Shown here: piece by piece, positions 9,247-17,382 of the stretch
How the letters are laid out: each line of letters starts with the position of its first letter
How positions within the stretch are numbered: position 1 is the first letter of the stretch
Origin: Pseudoalteromonas piscicida
Lineage (GTDB): Bacteria; Pseudomonadota; Gammaproteobacteria; Enterobacterales; Alteromonadaceae
Length of the DNA stretch: 64,000 nt
NCBI RefSeq assembly: GCF_000238315.3
Contig: NZ_CP011924.1
Span: forward strand, 3,526,501 to 3,590,500
Reading direction: 5' to 3'
Translations under genes and position numbers: made by a program
The notes under the pieces: model-generated
The model's input: only the letters and a program-made list of their open reading frames with translations
Database searches by the model: none
Told to the model about the DNA's origin: nothing

Positions 9247-11168
9247 ATCTCTCCAGTCTCATCGAAATGGTTTTGCTTTTCTTCTAACTCTTCCAGTGCC
9301 ATTAATAAGTTTTCTTCTGTGTCATTAAGCTCTGGGGTTATCTTGGCTTGTTTTGCCAGTAAGTCACTTAATTTTGCTTTGTTCTCGTCCGTGTATAGGC
9401 TGTTGTCAGCCAAAGCTTGCTCAATTTCGTCTGCTTGTTCAGTGAGCTGGTCGAGCTGTTTTTCGAGCTTTTCAATCGACTTTTTCAACGGCTGAATGGT
9501 TTTTCTGAATTCGGCTTCAAGACGCTTTTGCTCTTTACGATTGGCATTAGAGTTTTGCTTTGGTTCAGACTCGGAGCCACTTGGTTTCGCTTGCTCTTTA
9601 TTGGCATTCATGAGCCATTGGTAATAAGCATCTAAGTCATAGCCGAACTGAGAAACGGTTCCATTATCAACTAAATAGTACTCGTCAGCGGTATTTTTCA
9701 GCATGTGGCGATCGTGGGAAACCGTGACCATTGCACCCTCAAAACCTTGCAAGGCCATCACAAGTGCGTGTCGCATTTCTAAATCTAGGTGGTTGGTCGG
9801 TTCATCGAGCAATAGCAAGTTCGGTTTTTGATACACCAACATTGCTAGTACGAGTCGTGCTTTTTCGCCACCAGAAAACGGCGCAACGGGTTCGAGGGCC
9901 TTATCACCATGAAAAGCAAAACCGCCCAAGAAATCACGAATAAGCTGCTCTGGTACTTTAGGGTCTAGACGTTGAATATGGGTAACCGCACTGGCCTCAA
10001 GATCGAGAGACTCAAGCTGATGCTGAGCAAAATAGCCTACATTTAATCCTTGGTGTTGGAACACTTCACCAGCTTGTGGGGTTAAATCGCCGGCAAGTAA
10101 CTTGATTAGGGTCGATTTACCAGCGCCGTTACGGCCAAGTAACGCAATACGGCTACCTGGGACCAGATTAAGCTTGATGTCATGCAAAATGGTAACGTCA
10201 CCATAGCCCGCTTTGGCTTGCTCTAGTGTCATCAATGGATTAGGCAAGCTCGTTGGATCTGCAAATTCAAAATTAAATGGTGAATCTGCATGAGCGGGCG
10301 CGAGCATTTCCATGCGTTCAAGGGCCTTCACACGACTTTGCGCTTGTTTTGCTTTACTCGCTTTCGCTTTAAAGCGGGTAATAAACTTCTCTAAATGTGC
10401 AATCGTTTCTTGTTGCTTCTCGTAAAGCGCTTGGTGCTGTGCCATGCGCTCTGCTTTTTGACGCTCAAACTGAGAATAGTGACCTTTATAGACGTTGATC
10501 TGCTGTTGGTCGATATGCCAAATCTCGCCAACAACCGCATCTAAAAATTCGCGGTCGTGAGAAATAAGCACTAATGTACCCTGATAGGCGCGCAAAAAGC
10601 GTTCTAGCCAATAAACAGCGTCCAAATCCAAGTGGTTGGTTGGCTCATCCAAAAGCAATAAATCGGCATCGCGGATCAGCGCTTGCGCAAGGTTCAAGCG
10701 CATGCGCCAACCACCAGAAAAGTCGCTAACGGCAAACTCAATCTGTTCATTGCTAAAACCAAGGCCATGGAGTAGTTCACCCGCTTTGGCTTCAATACTA
10801 TACCCTTTGATGTTCTCTAGCTGTTGGTGTGCTTTTGCTTGTAGTTCACCATCACCGTCCCGCTCCGCTTGTTGCAGCTGCGTTCTCAATACATAGTATT
10901 CGGGGTGCCCCTGTAGCACATATTCGAGGGCGCTACTGGAGAGTGCTGGGGTTTCTTGTTTTACCGATGCAATAGACCAATCTTTTGGAATAGAAAAATC
11001 ACCTGAATCGAGTTGCAGCTCACCTTTTAGCAGCGCAAAGAGAGATGATTTACCACAGCTATTGGCACCGACTAGGCCCGCCTTATGTTGTGGATAAAGC
11101 GTTGCATTTGCTTGTTTTAGCAGTGTTTTACTGCCACGAAGTAGCTCGATATCAGAAAGTTGGATCAT
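9240..11168 (-). CDS. yheS: ABC-F ATPase YheS
   Basis: A 642-residue soluble protein with two ABC domains and no membrane segments: Walker A GANSCGKSS (about residues 34-42) and GRNGAGKST (about 343-351), signature motifs FSGGWRMRL and FSGGEKARL, and LLLLDEPTNHLD in both halves. A charged interdomain linker and a C-terminal coiled coil (about 530-635, KKSIEKLEKQLDQL) identify an ABC-F factor of the YheS subgroup. These proteins bind the ribosomal E site and relieve stalled or slow elongation. It heads a minus-strand unit with the TIGR02444 gene. Confidence 0.93.
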   Translation of the reverse strand: MIQLSDIELLRGSKTLLKQANATLYPQHKAGLVGANSCGKSSLFALLKGELQLDSGDFSIPKDWSIASVKQETPALSSSALEYVLQGHPEYYVLRTQLQQAERDGDGELQAKAHQQLENIKGYSIEAKAGELLHGLGFSNEQIEFAVSDFSGGWRMRLNLAQALIRDADLLLLDEPTNHLDLDAVYWLERFLRAYQGTLVLISHDREFLDAVVGEIWHIDQQQINVYKGHYSQFERQKAERMAQHQALYEKQQETIAHLEKFITRFKAKASKAKQAQSRVKALERMEMLAPAHADSPFNFEFADPTSLPNPLMTLEQAKAGYGDVTILHDIKLNLVPGSRIALLGRNGAGKSTLIKLLAGDLTPQAGEVFQHQGLNVGYFAQHQLESLDLEASAVTHIQRLDPKVPEQLIRDFLGGFAFHGDKALEPVAPFSGGEKARLVLAMLVYQKPNLLLLDEPTNHLDLEMRHALVMALQGFEGAMVTVSHDRHMLKNTADEYYLVDNGTVSQFGYDLDAYYQWLMNANKEQAKPSGSESEPKQNSNANRKEQKRLEAEFRKTIQPLKKSIEKLEKQLDQLTEQADEIEQALADNSLYTDENKAKLSDLLAKQAKITPELNDTEENLLMALEELEEKQNHFDETGEIC

Positions 11169-11298
11169 AATTCTAAAAGTCTGTCTAAATTGCGCGCATC
11201 ATAGCATGGATCCAATCCCTTACTCCAAGCGTATCATGACAAATAAAATTAGGATAAAATGACAAACCTTAAACTCGGTGTTCATTAGAGGTGTAGAG

Positions 11299-11499
11299 TT
11301 GAAAGTTAAGAAGCGTTTTATTGCAGGGGCAAGTTGTCCAGAATGCCAAAAAATCGACGTAATGATGCTCTACAAAGAGCATGATGTTGAAAAAGTTGAA
11401 TGTGTTGAGTGTGGCCACGTAATGTCACAGCCGAAAGACGCGGTACAGGCTTCTACACGCCAGTTTGAGCAAGTTATTGGGGTATTCAAACCGGAGTGA
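11299..11499 (+). CDS. yheV: YheV family putative zinc-ribbon protein
   Basis: A 66-residue protein starting (M)KVKKRFIAGASCPEC, with two CxxC knuckles (CPEC and CVECGH) and the ending EQVIGVFKPE, matching YheV of E. coli (KRFIAGAKCPAC, from memory). I chose TTG at 11299, 8 bases after AGAGG; an in-frame GTG at 11278 would add seven residues lacking in homologues. The role is unknown, and zinc binding is inferred. In E. coli it lies by slyD, slyX and fkpA, and here too it neighbours slyX and fkpA. Confidence 0.85.
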   Translation: MKVKKRFIAGASCPECQKIDVMMLYKEHDVEKVECVECGHVMSQPKDAVQASTRQFEQVIGVFKPE

Positions 11500-11516
11500 G
11501 TGCTCACCCCGGTTTT
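11488..11516. terminator. Bidirectional terminator between yheV and slyX
   Basis: AAACCGG and CCGGTTT, plus GTGAG and CTCAC inside, form a strong stem followed by TTTTC on the plus strand. It overlaps the last codons of yheV and ends 12 bp before the slyX stop. Confidence 0.65.
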
Positions 11517-11527
11517 CAATTTATTTG

Positions 11528-11740
11528 TTAGTAGTGCGGTGGTGGTGGCTCTTGATGTTGAGGCATTAAACCTGGGTCGCGGCCTTCCTTCATTTTCTCT
11601 GCCAATAGCTCAATTTGTCGTTGCATTTTAGCCAAGCGCTGCTGATGTGCCTTTAGCTCTTCATTTAAGGTTTCGATTGTATCTTCTTGAAAGGCAAGCT
11701 TAGCCTCAAGCTCAGTAATTCTGTTTTCGATTTCGTTCAT
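11528..11740 (-). CDS. slyX: SlyX family protein
   Basis: A 70-residue coiled-coil protein with heptad spacing over residues 3-50 (IENRITELEAKLAFQEDTIE), ending in a Pro/His-rich tail PPPPHY as usual for SlyX. Function is unknown. Its ATG overlaps the stop of the upstream WD40 gene by 4 bp, so the two are translationally coupled. Confidence 0.9.
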   Translation of the reverse strand: MNEIENRITELEAKLAFQEDTIETLNEELKAHQQRLAKMQRQIELLAEKMKEGRDPGLMPQHQEPPPPHY

Positions 11741-12750
11741 GGCTTTTTCACCTGCGCAAATTTTTCCAGTAGTCCGCTGGAACTTTCGGTTAACAATGCA
11801 GTGTCTTGGTCTTGAAAAGCAACGTCAAATACAACCGCAGACTTGGGGCGGCTGCCTTCTCGGGGTTGTACACGCCAAGTTTGCAATCGTTCGCCATCAC
11901 TCACTTGCCATAAAATAAGCTCGCGGTTAGGTGAGCCGGTAGCCAAGAGCGTTGCGTCTTGATTAAAGCGCACTGCACTGAAAATTTTCTGGCGAGCAAT
12001 ATACTGTAATTGTGCTTTGAGATCACCAGAAGTTAATTGCCAAATACTCGCTTTTTTCATGCTATCTGCGGTAAAAGCAAATCTTCCTTGGTCATCTAAT
12101 GCAACTTTGGTCACGCGACTTGGGTGGTTAAAGCGGTGGATCACTTGCCCCGTTCTAGTATCCCAAAAGTAAGCGGTATAGTCGTTGCCTCCGGTTAAGG
12201 CAAAGTGACCATTGGGAGACATGGCAATAGAATTGATATTTTCTTGATGTCCAAGGAACTCTATCCGCCTTCCACTCTCTAAGTCGAGGTGAACGACAAC
12301 GTTATCACTGCGGGCATAGAGTAAATATCGGCCCGCATTGCTAATTGCGATATCTCGAATAGTGCCAGACTCGATCTCAAAATATCCTAGGTTTTGACCG
12401 CTTTCGATGCTCCAGATGGCGAATGTTTTATCAGTGGCAGTGACGGCCGTGGAGTTGTCATTAGCTAAAGCCAGTGAGTGAATGAGATCGTCGGGGGCAT
12501 CAGAGTGACGCCATTGAAATTTGAGGCCTTGCTCTTGATTATCCCAAAGTACGGCCCCATGCTCTATGGAAGAAACAAGGCTGTAGTGACCGTCCGCAGA
12601 GATAGCAGCAGAAAATGCGCCTCTGCTGGCATGTTCTACGGTCAGAACGGCTTTTGAAGTGTCAGGGCCACAGCCGGTTAAGGTGAAGCAACTGAGCATC
12701 GCGCATGCAAAGAGGAGGCTTGTCCACTTAATGTTGACGAGTTTGACCAT
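11737..12750 (-). CDS. WD40-repeat lipoprotein
   Basis: This 337-residue protein has a lipoprotein signal ending in LTGC (Cys at about residue 27) and then at least five WD40-type blades, seen in AVLWDNQ, FAIWSIESG, AYFWDTRTG, ASIWQLTSG and LILWQVSDG. It should be a membrane-anchored beta-propeller facing the periplasm and probably acts as a protein-binding scaffold; no partner can be named. It is coupled to slyX by a 4-bp overlap and is divergent from fkpA. Residue +2 is Gly, giving no inner-membrane retention signal. Confidence 0.8.
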   Translation of the reverse strand: MVKLVNIKWTSLLFACAMLSCFTLTGCGPDTSKAVLTVEHASRGAFSAAISADGHYSLVSSIEHGAVLWDNQEQGLKFQWRHSDAPDDLIHSLALANDNSTAVTATDKTFAIWSIESGQNLGYFEIESGTIRDIAISNAGRYLLYARSDNVVVHLDLESGRRIEFLGHQENINSIAMSPNGHFALTGGNDYTAYFWDTRTGQVIHRFNHPSRVTKVALDDQGRFAFTADSMKKASIWQLTSGDLKAQLQYIARQKIFSAVRFNQDATLLATGSPNRELILWQVSDGERLQTWRVQPREGSRPKSAVVFDVAFQDQDTALLTESSSGLLEKFAQVKKP

Positions 12751-13018
12751 AAATTAGGTAAATCCTCCTTAACTCCAAAGTCTACAACAGGTAGACTAAA
12801 GGCACTAAAAACAAGATATTATTTTGATATTAGCGTATTAAAAGCGTAATGTCGTTACGCGATAATGGCAAGCAAATGCATATTGGCATTCTGATCAGAG
12901 AATGTTAATGTGGCTAGCACCTTTTCTTATTAATATAAAATTTACAATGGCACCGCATATCAAGCTCTCTTGCGCGAGCATTGGTGTTTTGATAGTAGGG
13001 ACTGTCGGAGAGTTGAGA

Positions 13019-13771
13019 ATGAAACAGACGATTAAACTGTCACTCGTTGCTGCTTCAGTGTTAGCACTAGTAGCGTGTAATAAAAAAGCAGAAGAGCAGA
13101 AGCCTGCTGAAGTTAAGCTAGATACAGAAGTGCAACAGCAAGCATACGGTATCGGTGCTTCAGTTGGTAACTTCTTGCAAAAAGACTTAGCGGATAAAAA
13201 AGAGCTAGGTATTGAACTTGATCAAGAGTTACTCATGCGTGGTTTTAAAGACGCATTGGCTGGTGAAGCTAAGCTGGATGAAGCAAAAATTCGTGAAGTA
13301 CTCACTTCACTAGATTCTTCTGTTCGTGAAAAGCAAGCTGCTAAAGTTGAAGCTGACGCGAAGAAAAATAAAGAAGAAGGCGATAAGTACCTAGCTGAGA
13401 ACGCGAAGAAAGAAGGCGTCCAGGTAACTGAGTCAGGTCTTCAGTATGAAGTGCTAAGCGAAGGTGATGGGAAAAAGCCAGTTGCAACAGACAAGGTGAC
13501 AGTACATTATAAAGGTACTTTGTTAGATGGTTCTGAGTTCGATAGCTCTTACGCACGTAATGAGCCTGCCACTTTCAACCTAAATCAAGTTATTGCAGGT
13601 TGGACTGAAGGTCTACAGTTAATGAACACTGGCGCTAAGTATAAGTTTACGATTCCTGCGGAGCTTGCATACGGCACTCGTAACCTTGGTAAAATTCCAG
13701 CAAACTCAACACTGGTATTTGAAGTTGAACTGCTAGGTATCGAAGACGAAGCTGAAGAAGCTGCTGAATAA
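13019..13771 (+). CDS. fkpA: FKBP-type peptidyl-prolyl isomerase FkpA, lipoprotein
   Basis: A 250-residue protein with a lipoprotein signal (LALVAC, Cys about residue 20), an N-terminal helical dimerisation domain (about 32-140) and a C-terminal FKBP domain with TVHYKGTLLDGSEFDSSY, VIAGWTEGLQ and IPAELAYGTR. FkpA is a periplasmic chaperone and prolyl isomerase that helps outer-membrane protein folding. I chose the ATG at 13019 because the signal peptide begins there and GGAG precedes it; the open frame reaches back to 12902. Unlike soluble E. coli FkpA, this form appears lipid-anchored. Confidence 0.93.
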   Translation: MKQTIKLSLVAASVLALVACNKKAEEQKPAEVKLDTEVQQQAYGIGASVGNFLQKDLADKKELGIELDQELLMRGFKDALAGEAKLDEAKIREVLTSLDSSVREKQAAKVEADAKKNKEEGDKYLAENAKKEGVQVTESGLQYEVLSEGDGKKPVATDKVTVHYKGTLLDGSEFDSSYARNEPATFNLNQVIAGWTEGLQLMNTGAKYKFTIPAELAYGTRNLGKIPANSTLVFEVELLGIEDEAEEAAE

Positions 13772-13790
13772 TTTGGCAGTGTCCGTAAAG

Positions 13791-13820
13791 AAAAAGGTGA
13801 GATAGCTATCTCACCTTTTT
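13791..13820 (+). terminator. Intrinsic terminator of fkpA
   Basis: AAAAAGGTGAGATAG is followed by its perfect inverse CTATCTCACCTTTTT. The T-run makes it a rho-independent terminator; it is symmetric, so it may also serve rsd on the other strand. Confidence 0.8.
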
Positions 13821-13847
13821 TTATATTTTGGTGCCCGCAAATTTAGA

Positions 13848-14318
13848 CTATTCAGTGTGATTAGAATAAAGGTTATCGATCAGCTCATCTTCCAATTGGA
13901 AGCGTAACTCAAGCGTTTCACCTAACACAGACAGGTCGTTATCGAAGTCTGTTAATTCTTGTGTTTCTTGATTTACTTCAGCGTATTTGTCGTTGAAATC
14001 AAGTGCGGTATCAGTCGTATCTGTGATCCGAGGGTACAGTGACTGAGCCAGTTTTGCGCTTTCAGGGCCTTTTTCTTGGCAGGCCTCAACAATGTTGTCA
14101 TAAATTTCAAAATGACCAGCTGAAAGATAGTCCATCAAAATCTGGCAGAATGACTGAATGTCAACTTGCTCAGGAAGTGCTTTACCATTTCGAGTTGGTG
14201 AGCATCCTGCAACTTTATAATATAAAACCAATAGTTCCTGACGCTCTGCTAACCATGCATCAATTACACTATGGCTGCCTCCCCATTTCTGTTGGGCTTG
14301 TTCTAACTGCGAAAGCAT
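13848..14318 (-). CDS. rsd: Anti-sigma-70 factor Rsd/AlgQ
   Basis: This 156-residue all-helical protein begins MLSQLEQAQQKWGGSHSVID and contains AERQELLVLYYKVAG and LMDYLSAGHFEIYD, the hallmark segments of Rsd/AlgQ. Rsd binds sigma-70 region 4 and helps shift RNA polymerase to alternative sigma factors in stationary phase. Placement beside hemE matches the rsd-(nudC)-hemE order of E. coli, with nudC absent. A strong minus-strand promoter and an intrinsic terminator lie between hemE and rsd (14462-14609), so transcription into rsd may be attenuated. Confidence 0.9.
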   Translation of the reverse strand: MLSQLEQAQQKWGGSHSVIDAWLAERQELLVLYYKVAGCSPTRNGKALPEQVDIQSFCQILMDYLSAGHFEIYDNIVEACQEKGPESAKLAQSLYPRITDTTDTALDFNDKYAEVNQETQELTDFDNDLSVLGETLELRFQLEDELIDNLYSNHTE

Positions 14319-14461
14319 AGTGATTCTCCTTAAGCGGGTTACCTACCTCTATGGAAAGGGAAACGGGGCAAAAGGTCAACCAATTTTTTCTGTAAAAGCG
14401 TAAAAAGATCAAAAGATTATTGGTTTGATTATCGGGAATGTTAACAAATTCAGGAGGATAA

Positions 14462-14574
14462 AAATAAAAAAACCACCGAGAGAAACTCAAGGTGGTTCAA
14501 AATAGCAGTTTAGCTTGTTGCGTAATGTTGTTATTTTTCTAATTGAAGGTGTTTTGTTGTTATTTTTCTAACGC
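14462..14574 (-). ncRNA. Candidate small RNA or attenuated rsd leader
   Basis: On the minus strand TTGCAA (14609-14604), a 17-bp spacer and TATAAA (14586-14581) form a good sigma-70 promoter with a start near 14574. About 80 nt later AACCACC/GGTGGTT (14497-14471) forms a hairpin followed by TTTTTTTATTTTT. The implied RNA is about 113 nt. It has two copies of TTAGAAAAATAACAAC (14571-14556 and 14542-14527), an A-rich repeat like those that bind the Hfq distal face. No convincing reading frame lies inside. It could be a free small RNA or a premature-termination leader of rsd. Confidence 0.4.
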
Positions 14575-14738
14575 GGTAATTTTATACCAACCTTTTAATC
14601 GTGTTGCAAACAGTTTAATCGCTTGTTTCGGTAATTTTTACACAAGCTTATGAATTTGTTCCTAATAAAGTGAGGTTTAATCTAGATCATAACGAGGCGC
14701 AGGCAAGGATAGTTTAGATAGTGCCCATGTGCACTTAG

Positions 14739-14747
14739 TGATACAAT
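14739..14747 (+). promoter_or_regulatory. Extended -10 promoter of hemE copy 1
   Basis: TGATACAAT gives an extended -10 element 38 bases before the ATG, without a good -35 box. A GTGC/GCAC inverted repeat lies just upstream at 14721-14734. The same promoter is repeated at 16039-16047. Confidence 0.45.
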
Positions 14748-14784
14748 CCGCACAATTGAATTTAAGTATTGGAATAGAGACGCT

Positions 14785-15849
14785 ATGAGCGAATTAAAAA
14801 ACGATCGTTATTTACGAGCGCTATTAAAACAACCAGTTGACGTCACACCAGTATGGATGATGCGCCAAGCTGGTCGTTATCTACCAGAGTATCGTGCCAC
14901 CAGAGCACAAGCTGGTGACTTTATGAGCCTTTGTAAAAATGCAGAACTGGCATGTGAAGTGACATTACAGCCGCTGCGTCGTTATCCACTAGATGCGGCG
15001 ATTCTGTTTAGCGATATTTTGACTATTCCAGATGCAATGGGACTTGGGCTTTACTTTGAAACTGGTGAAGGTCCAAAGTTTGAGCGTCCTATCCAATCGT
15101 TAGACGATGTTAAAAAGCTACCAAAATTAGATCCAACCGATGAGCTTGGTTATGTAATGAATGCGGTGAGCACAATTCGTCGTGAGCTTAAAGGTGAAGT
15201 ACCACTTATTGGTTTCTCCGGCTCACCATGGACGCTAGCGACTTACATGATTGAAGGCGGTAGCAGCAAAACATTCGGTAAGATTAAAAAGATGGCGTTT
15301 GCGGAGCCGCAGACACTGCACCTACTGCTAGATAAAGTGGCTGATTCGGTTATCGACTACCTAAATGCGCAAGTAAAAGCTGGTGCTCAGTCGCTAATGA
15401 TCTTCGACTCTTGGGGTGGAGTATTAAGCCCGCGTGACTACAAAGAGTTTTCACTACAATATATGCACAAAATTGTAGATGGCCTGATCCGTGAAAATGA
15501 CGGTCGTAAAGTACCTGTGACATTATTCACGAAGAACGGCGGTCAATGGATTGAAGCGATTGCAGCCACTGGATGTGATGCAGTTGGCCTTGATTGGACG
15601 ATTGATATCGCCGATGCAAAACGTCGTGTAGGCGATAAAGTCGCACTACAAGGTAATATGGATCCTTCAATGCTACACGGTACCCATGAGCGTATTCGTG
15701 AAGAAGTTCAGCATATCTTAGCTGGCTTTGGTGAAGGTAATGGTCACGTATTTAACCTAGGTCATGGCATTACGCCTGATGTTGACCCTGAAAATGCAGG
15801 TGTTTTCATCAATGCGGTTCACGAATTTAGCCGTCAATATCACAAGTAA
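14785..15849 (+). CDS. hemE: Uroporphyrinogen decarboxylase, copy 1
   Basis: HemE removes four acetate carboxyls from uroporphyrinogen III to make coproporphyrinogen III in heme synthesis. The 354-residue protein has the N-terminal signature [16 protein letters not shown] (about residues 21-36), the catalytic Asp in ILFSDIL (about 73-79), the second family signature [17 protein letters not shown] (about 143-159), and LGHGI near the C-terminus. Length is normal. An identical copy follows 1300 bp downstream with its own promoter and terminator, so both may be expressed. Confidence 0.97.
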   Translation: MSELKNDRYLRALLKQPVDVTPVWMMRQAGRYLPEYRATRAQAGDFMSLCKNAELACEVTLQPLRRYPLDAAILFSDILTIPDAMGLGLYFETGEGPKFERPIQSLDDVKKLPKLDPTDELGYVMNAVSTIRRELKGEVPLIGFSGSPWTLATYMIEGGSSKTFGKIKKMAFAEPQTLHLLLDKVADSVIDYLNAQVKAGAQSLMIFDSWGGVLSPRDYKEFSLQYMHKIVDGLIRENDGRKVPVTLFTKNGGQWIEAIAATGCDAVGLDWTIDIADAKRRVGDKVALQGNMDPSMLHGTHERIREEVQHILAGFGEGNGHVFNLGHGITPDVDPENAGVFINAVHEFSRQYHK

Positions 15850-15878
15850 TTTAAGTTTGAACTTAAACTTAAAATAGC

Positions 15879-15908
15879 AAAGAGCGCTTATTGAAGCGCT
15901 CTTTTTGT
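15879..15908 (+). terminator. Intrinsic terminator of hemE copy 1
   Basis: AAAGAGCGCTT and AAGCGCTCTTT pair over 11 bp with an ATTG loop and are followed by TTGTTTTT. Repeated after copy 2. Confidence 0.85.
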
Positions 15909-16084
15909 TTTTGAAATGTATTTTGTTTCGGTAATTTTTACACAAGCTTATGAATTTGTTCCTAATAAAGTGAGGTTTAATCTAGATCATAACGAGGCGC
16001 AGGCAAGGATAGTTTAGATAGTGCCCATGTGCACTTAGTGATACAATCCGCACAATTGAATTTAAGTATTGGAATAGAGACGCT

Positions 16085-17149
16085 ATGAGCGAATTAAAAA
16101 ACGATCGTTATTTACGAGCGCTATTAAAACAACCAGTTGACGTCACACCAGTATGGATGATGCGCCAAGCTGGTCGTTATCTACCAGAGTATCGTGCCAC
16201 CAGAGCACAAGCTGGTGACTTTATGAGCCTTTGTAAAAATGCAGAACTGGCATGTGAAGTGACATTACAGCCGCTGCGTCGTTATCCACTAGATGCGGCG
16301 ATTCTGTTTAGCGATATTTTGACTATTCCAGATGCAATGGGACTTGGGCTTTACTTTGAAACTGGTGAAGGTCCAAAGTTTGAGCGTCCTATCCAATCGT
16401 TAGACGATGTTAAAAAGCTACCAAAATTAGATCCAACCGATGAGCTTGGTTATGTAATGAATGCGGTGAGCACAATTCGTCGTGAGCTTAAAGGTGAAGT
16501 ACCACTTATTGGTTTCTCCGGCTCACCATGGACGCTAGCGACTTACATGATTGAAGGCGGTAGCAGCAAAACATTCGGTAAGATTAAAAAGATGGCGTTT
16601 GCGGAGCCGCAGACACTGCACCTACTGCTAGATAAAGTGGCTGATTCGGTTATCGACTACCTAAATGCGCAAGTAAAAGCTGGTGCTCAGTCGCTAATGA
16701 TCTTCGACTCTTGGGGTGGAGTATTAAGCCCGCGTGACTACAAAGAGTTTTCACTACAATATATGCACAAAATTGTAGATGGCCTGATCCGTGAAAATGA
16801 CGGTCGTAAAGTACCTGTGACATTATTCACGAAGAACGGCGGTCAATGGATTGAAGCGATTGCAGCCACTGGATGTGATGCAGTTGGCCTTGATTGGACG
16901 ATTGATATCGCCGATGCAAAACGTCGTGTAGGCGATAAAGTCGCACTACAAGGTAATATGGATCCTTCAATGCTACACGGTACCCATGAGCGTATTCGTG
17001 AAGAAGTTCAGCATATCTTAGCTGGCTTTGGTGAAGGTAATGGTCACGTATTTAACCTAGGTCATGGCATTACGCCTGATGTTGACCCTGAAAATGCAGG
17101 TGTTTTCATCAATGCGGTTCACGAATTTAGCCGTCAATATCACAAGTAA
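16085..17149 (+). CDS. hemE: Uroporphyrinogen decarboxylase, copy 2
   Basis: The 354-residue product is identical to copy 1, and the DNA is also identical as far as I can read, including synonymous sites. It has the same upstream extended -10 (16039-16047) and the same terminator (17179-17208), so it is a complete second expression unit. Because hemE is essential and single-copy in most bacteria, this is either a recent duplication raising heme-pathway dosage or an assembly duplication. See copy 1 for catalytic motifs. Confidence 0.9.
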   Translation: MSELKNDRYLRALLKQPVDVTPVWMMRQAGRYLPEYRATRAQAGDFMSLCKNAELACEVTLQPLRRYPLDAAILFSDILTIPDAMGLGLYFETGEGPKFERPIQSLDDVKKLPKLDPTDELGYVMNAVSTIRRELKGEVPLIGFSGSPWTLATYMIEGGSSKTFGKIKKMAFAEPQTLHLLLDKVADSVIDYLNAQVKAGAQSLMIFDSWGGVLSPRDYKEFSLQYMHKIVDGLIRENDGRKVPVTLFTKNGGQWIEAIAATGCDAVGLDWTIDIADAKRRVGDKVALQGNMDPSMLHGTHERIREEVQHILAGFGEGNGHVFNLGHGITPDVDPENAGVFINAVHEFSRQYHK

Positions 17150-17178
17150 TTTAAGTTTGAACTTAAACTTAAAATAGC

Positions 17179-17208
17179 AAAGAGCGCTTATTGAAGCGCT
17201 CTTTTTGT
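17179..17208 (+). terminator. Intrinsic terminator of hemE copy 2
   Basis: It is the same 11-bp stem and T-run as at 15879, shifted by exactly 1300 bp. Confidence 0.85.
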
Positions 17209-17223
17209 TTTTGAAATGTATTA

Positions 17224-17382
17224 TACCAATTGCACTAAGTCTCCAATCAATTTGAAGGGTGAAATACCATATTAGCGTCGTTAAAAATTTCTCATTTAGA
17301 ACAACTAAATAGCAAAATTTTTGCCTAGCTACTAAAGCTATTTCTCCGATTCAAATAGCTCATTTACCTAATACAATTGGTA
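17224..17382. mobile_element. MITE-like element, 159 bp, TACCAATT family
   Basis: Ends are TACCAATTG and CAATTGGTA, flanked on both sides by TTA (17221-17223 and 17383-17385), a probable 3-bp target duplication. There is no coding capacity. A 48-bp core, reading AGGCAAAAATTTTGCTATTT onward on the minus strand, is shared with the elements in the rpsQ repeats (36983-37142 and copies). The right-hand TTA doubles as the TAA stop of the aminopeptidase gene. Confidence 0.75.

Larger units (their letters stand above)
14623..17222 (+). repeat. Perfect 1300-bp tandem duplication containing hemE
   Basis: Unit 1 is 14623-15922 and unit 2 is 15923-17222. Each carries promoter, complete hemE and terminator. 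I saw no base difference between units. The joint shows a TT microhomology. The right end coincides with the TTA target site of the MITE at 17224. Either a very recent duplication or an assembly artefact fits. Confidence 0.9.

Noticed and set aside
14269..14490. A 73-codon minus-strand frame rich in aromatic residues (MSFSRWFFYFYPP), resembling an amino-acid leader peptide
   Set aside because: It begins inside the terminator hairpin and overlaps rsd in another frame; no attenuator follows it, and no aromatic biosynthesis gene is downstream.
14582..14592. TTATACCAA upstream of hemE considered as a remnant MITE end
   Set aside because: No matching inverted end is nearby and the same bases serve as the -10 region of the minus-strand promoter, so chance similarity is the simpler reading.
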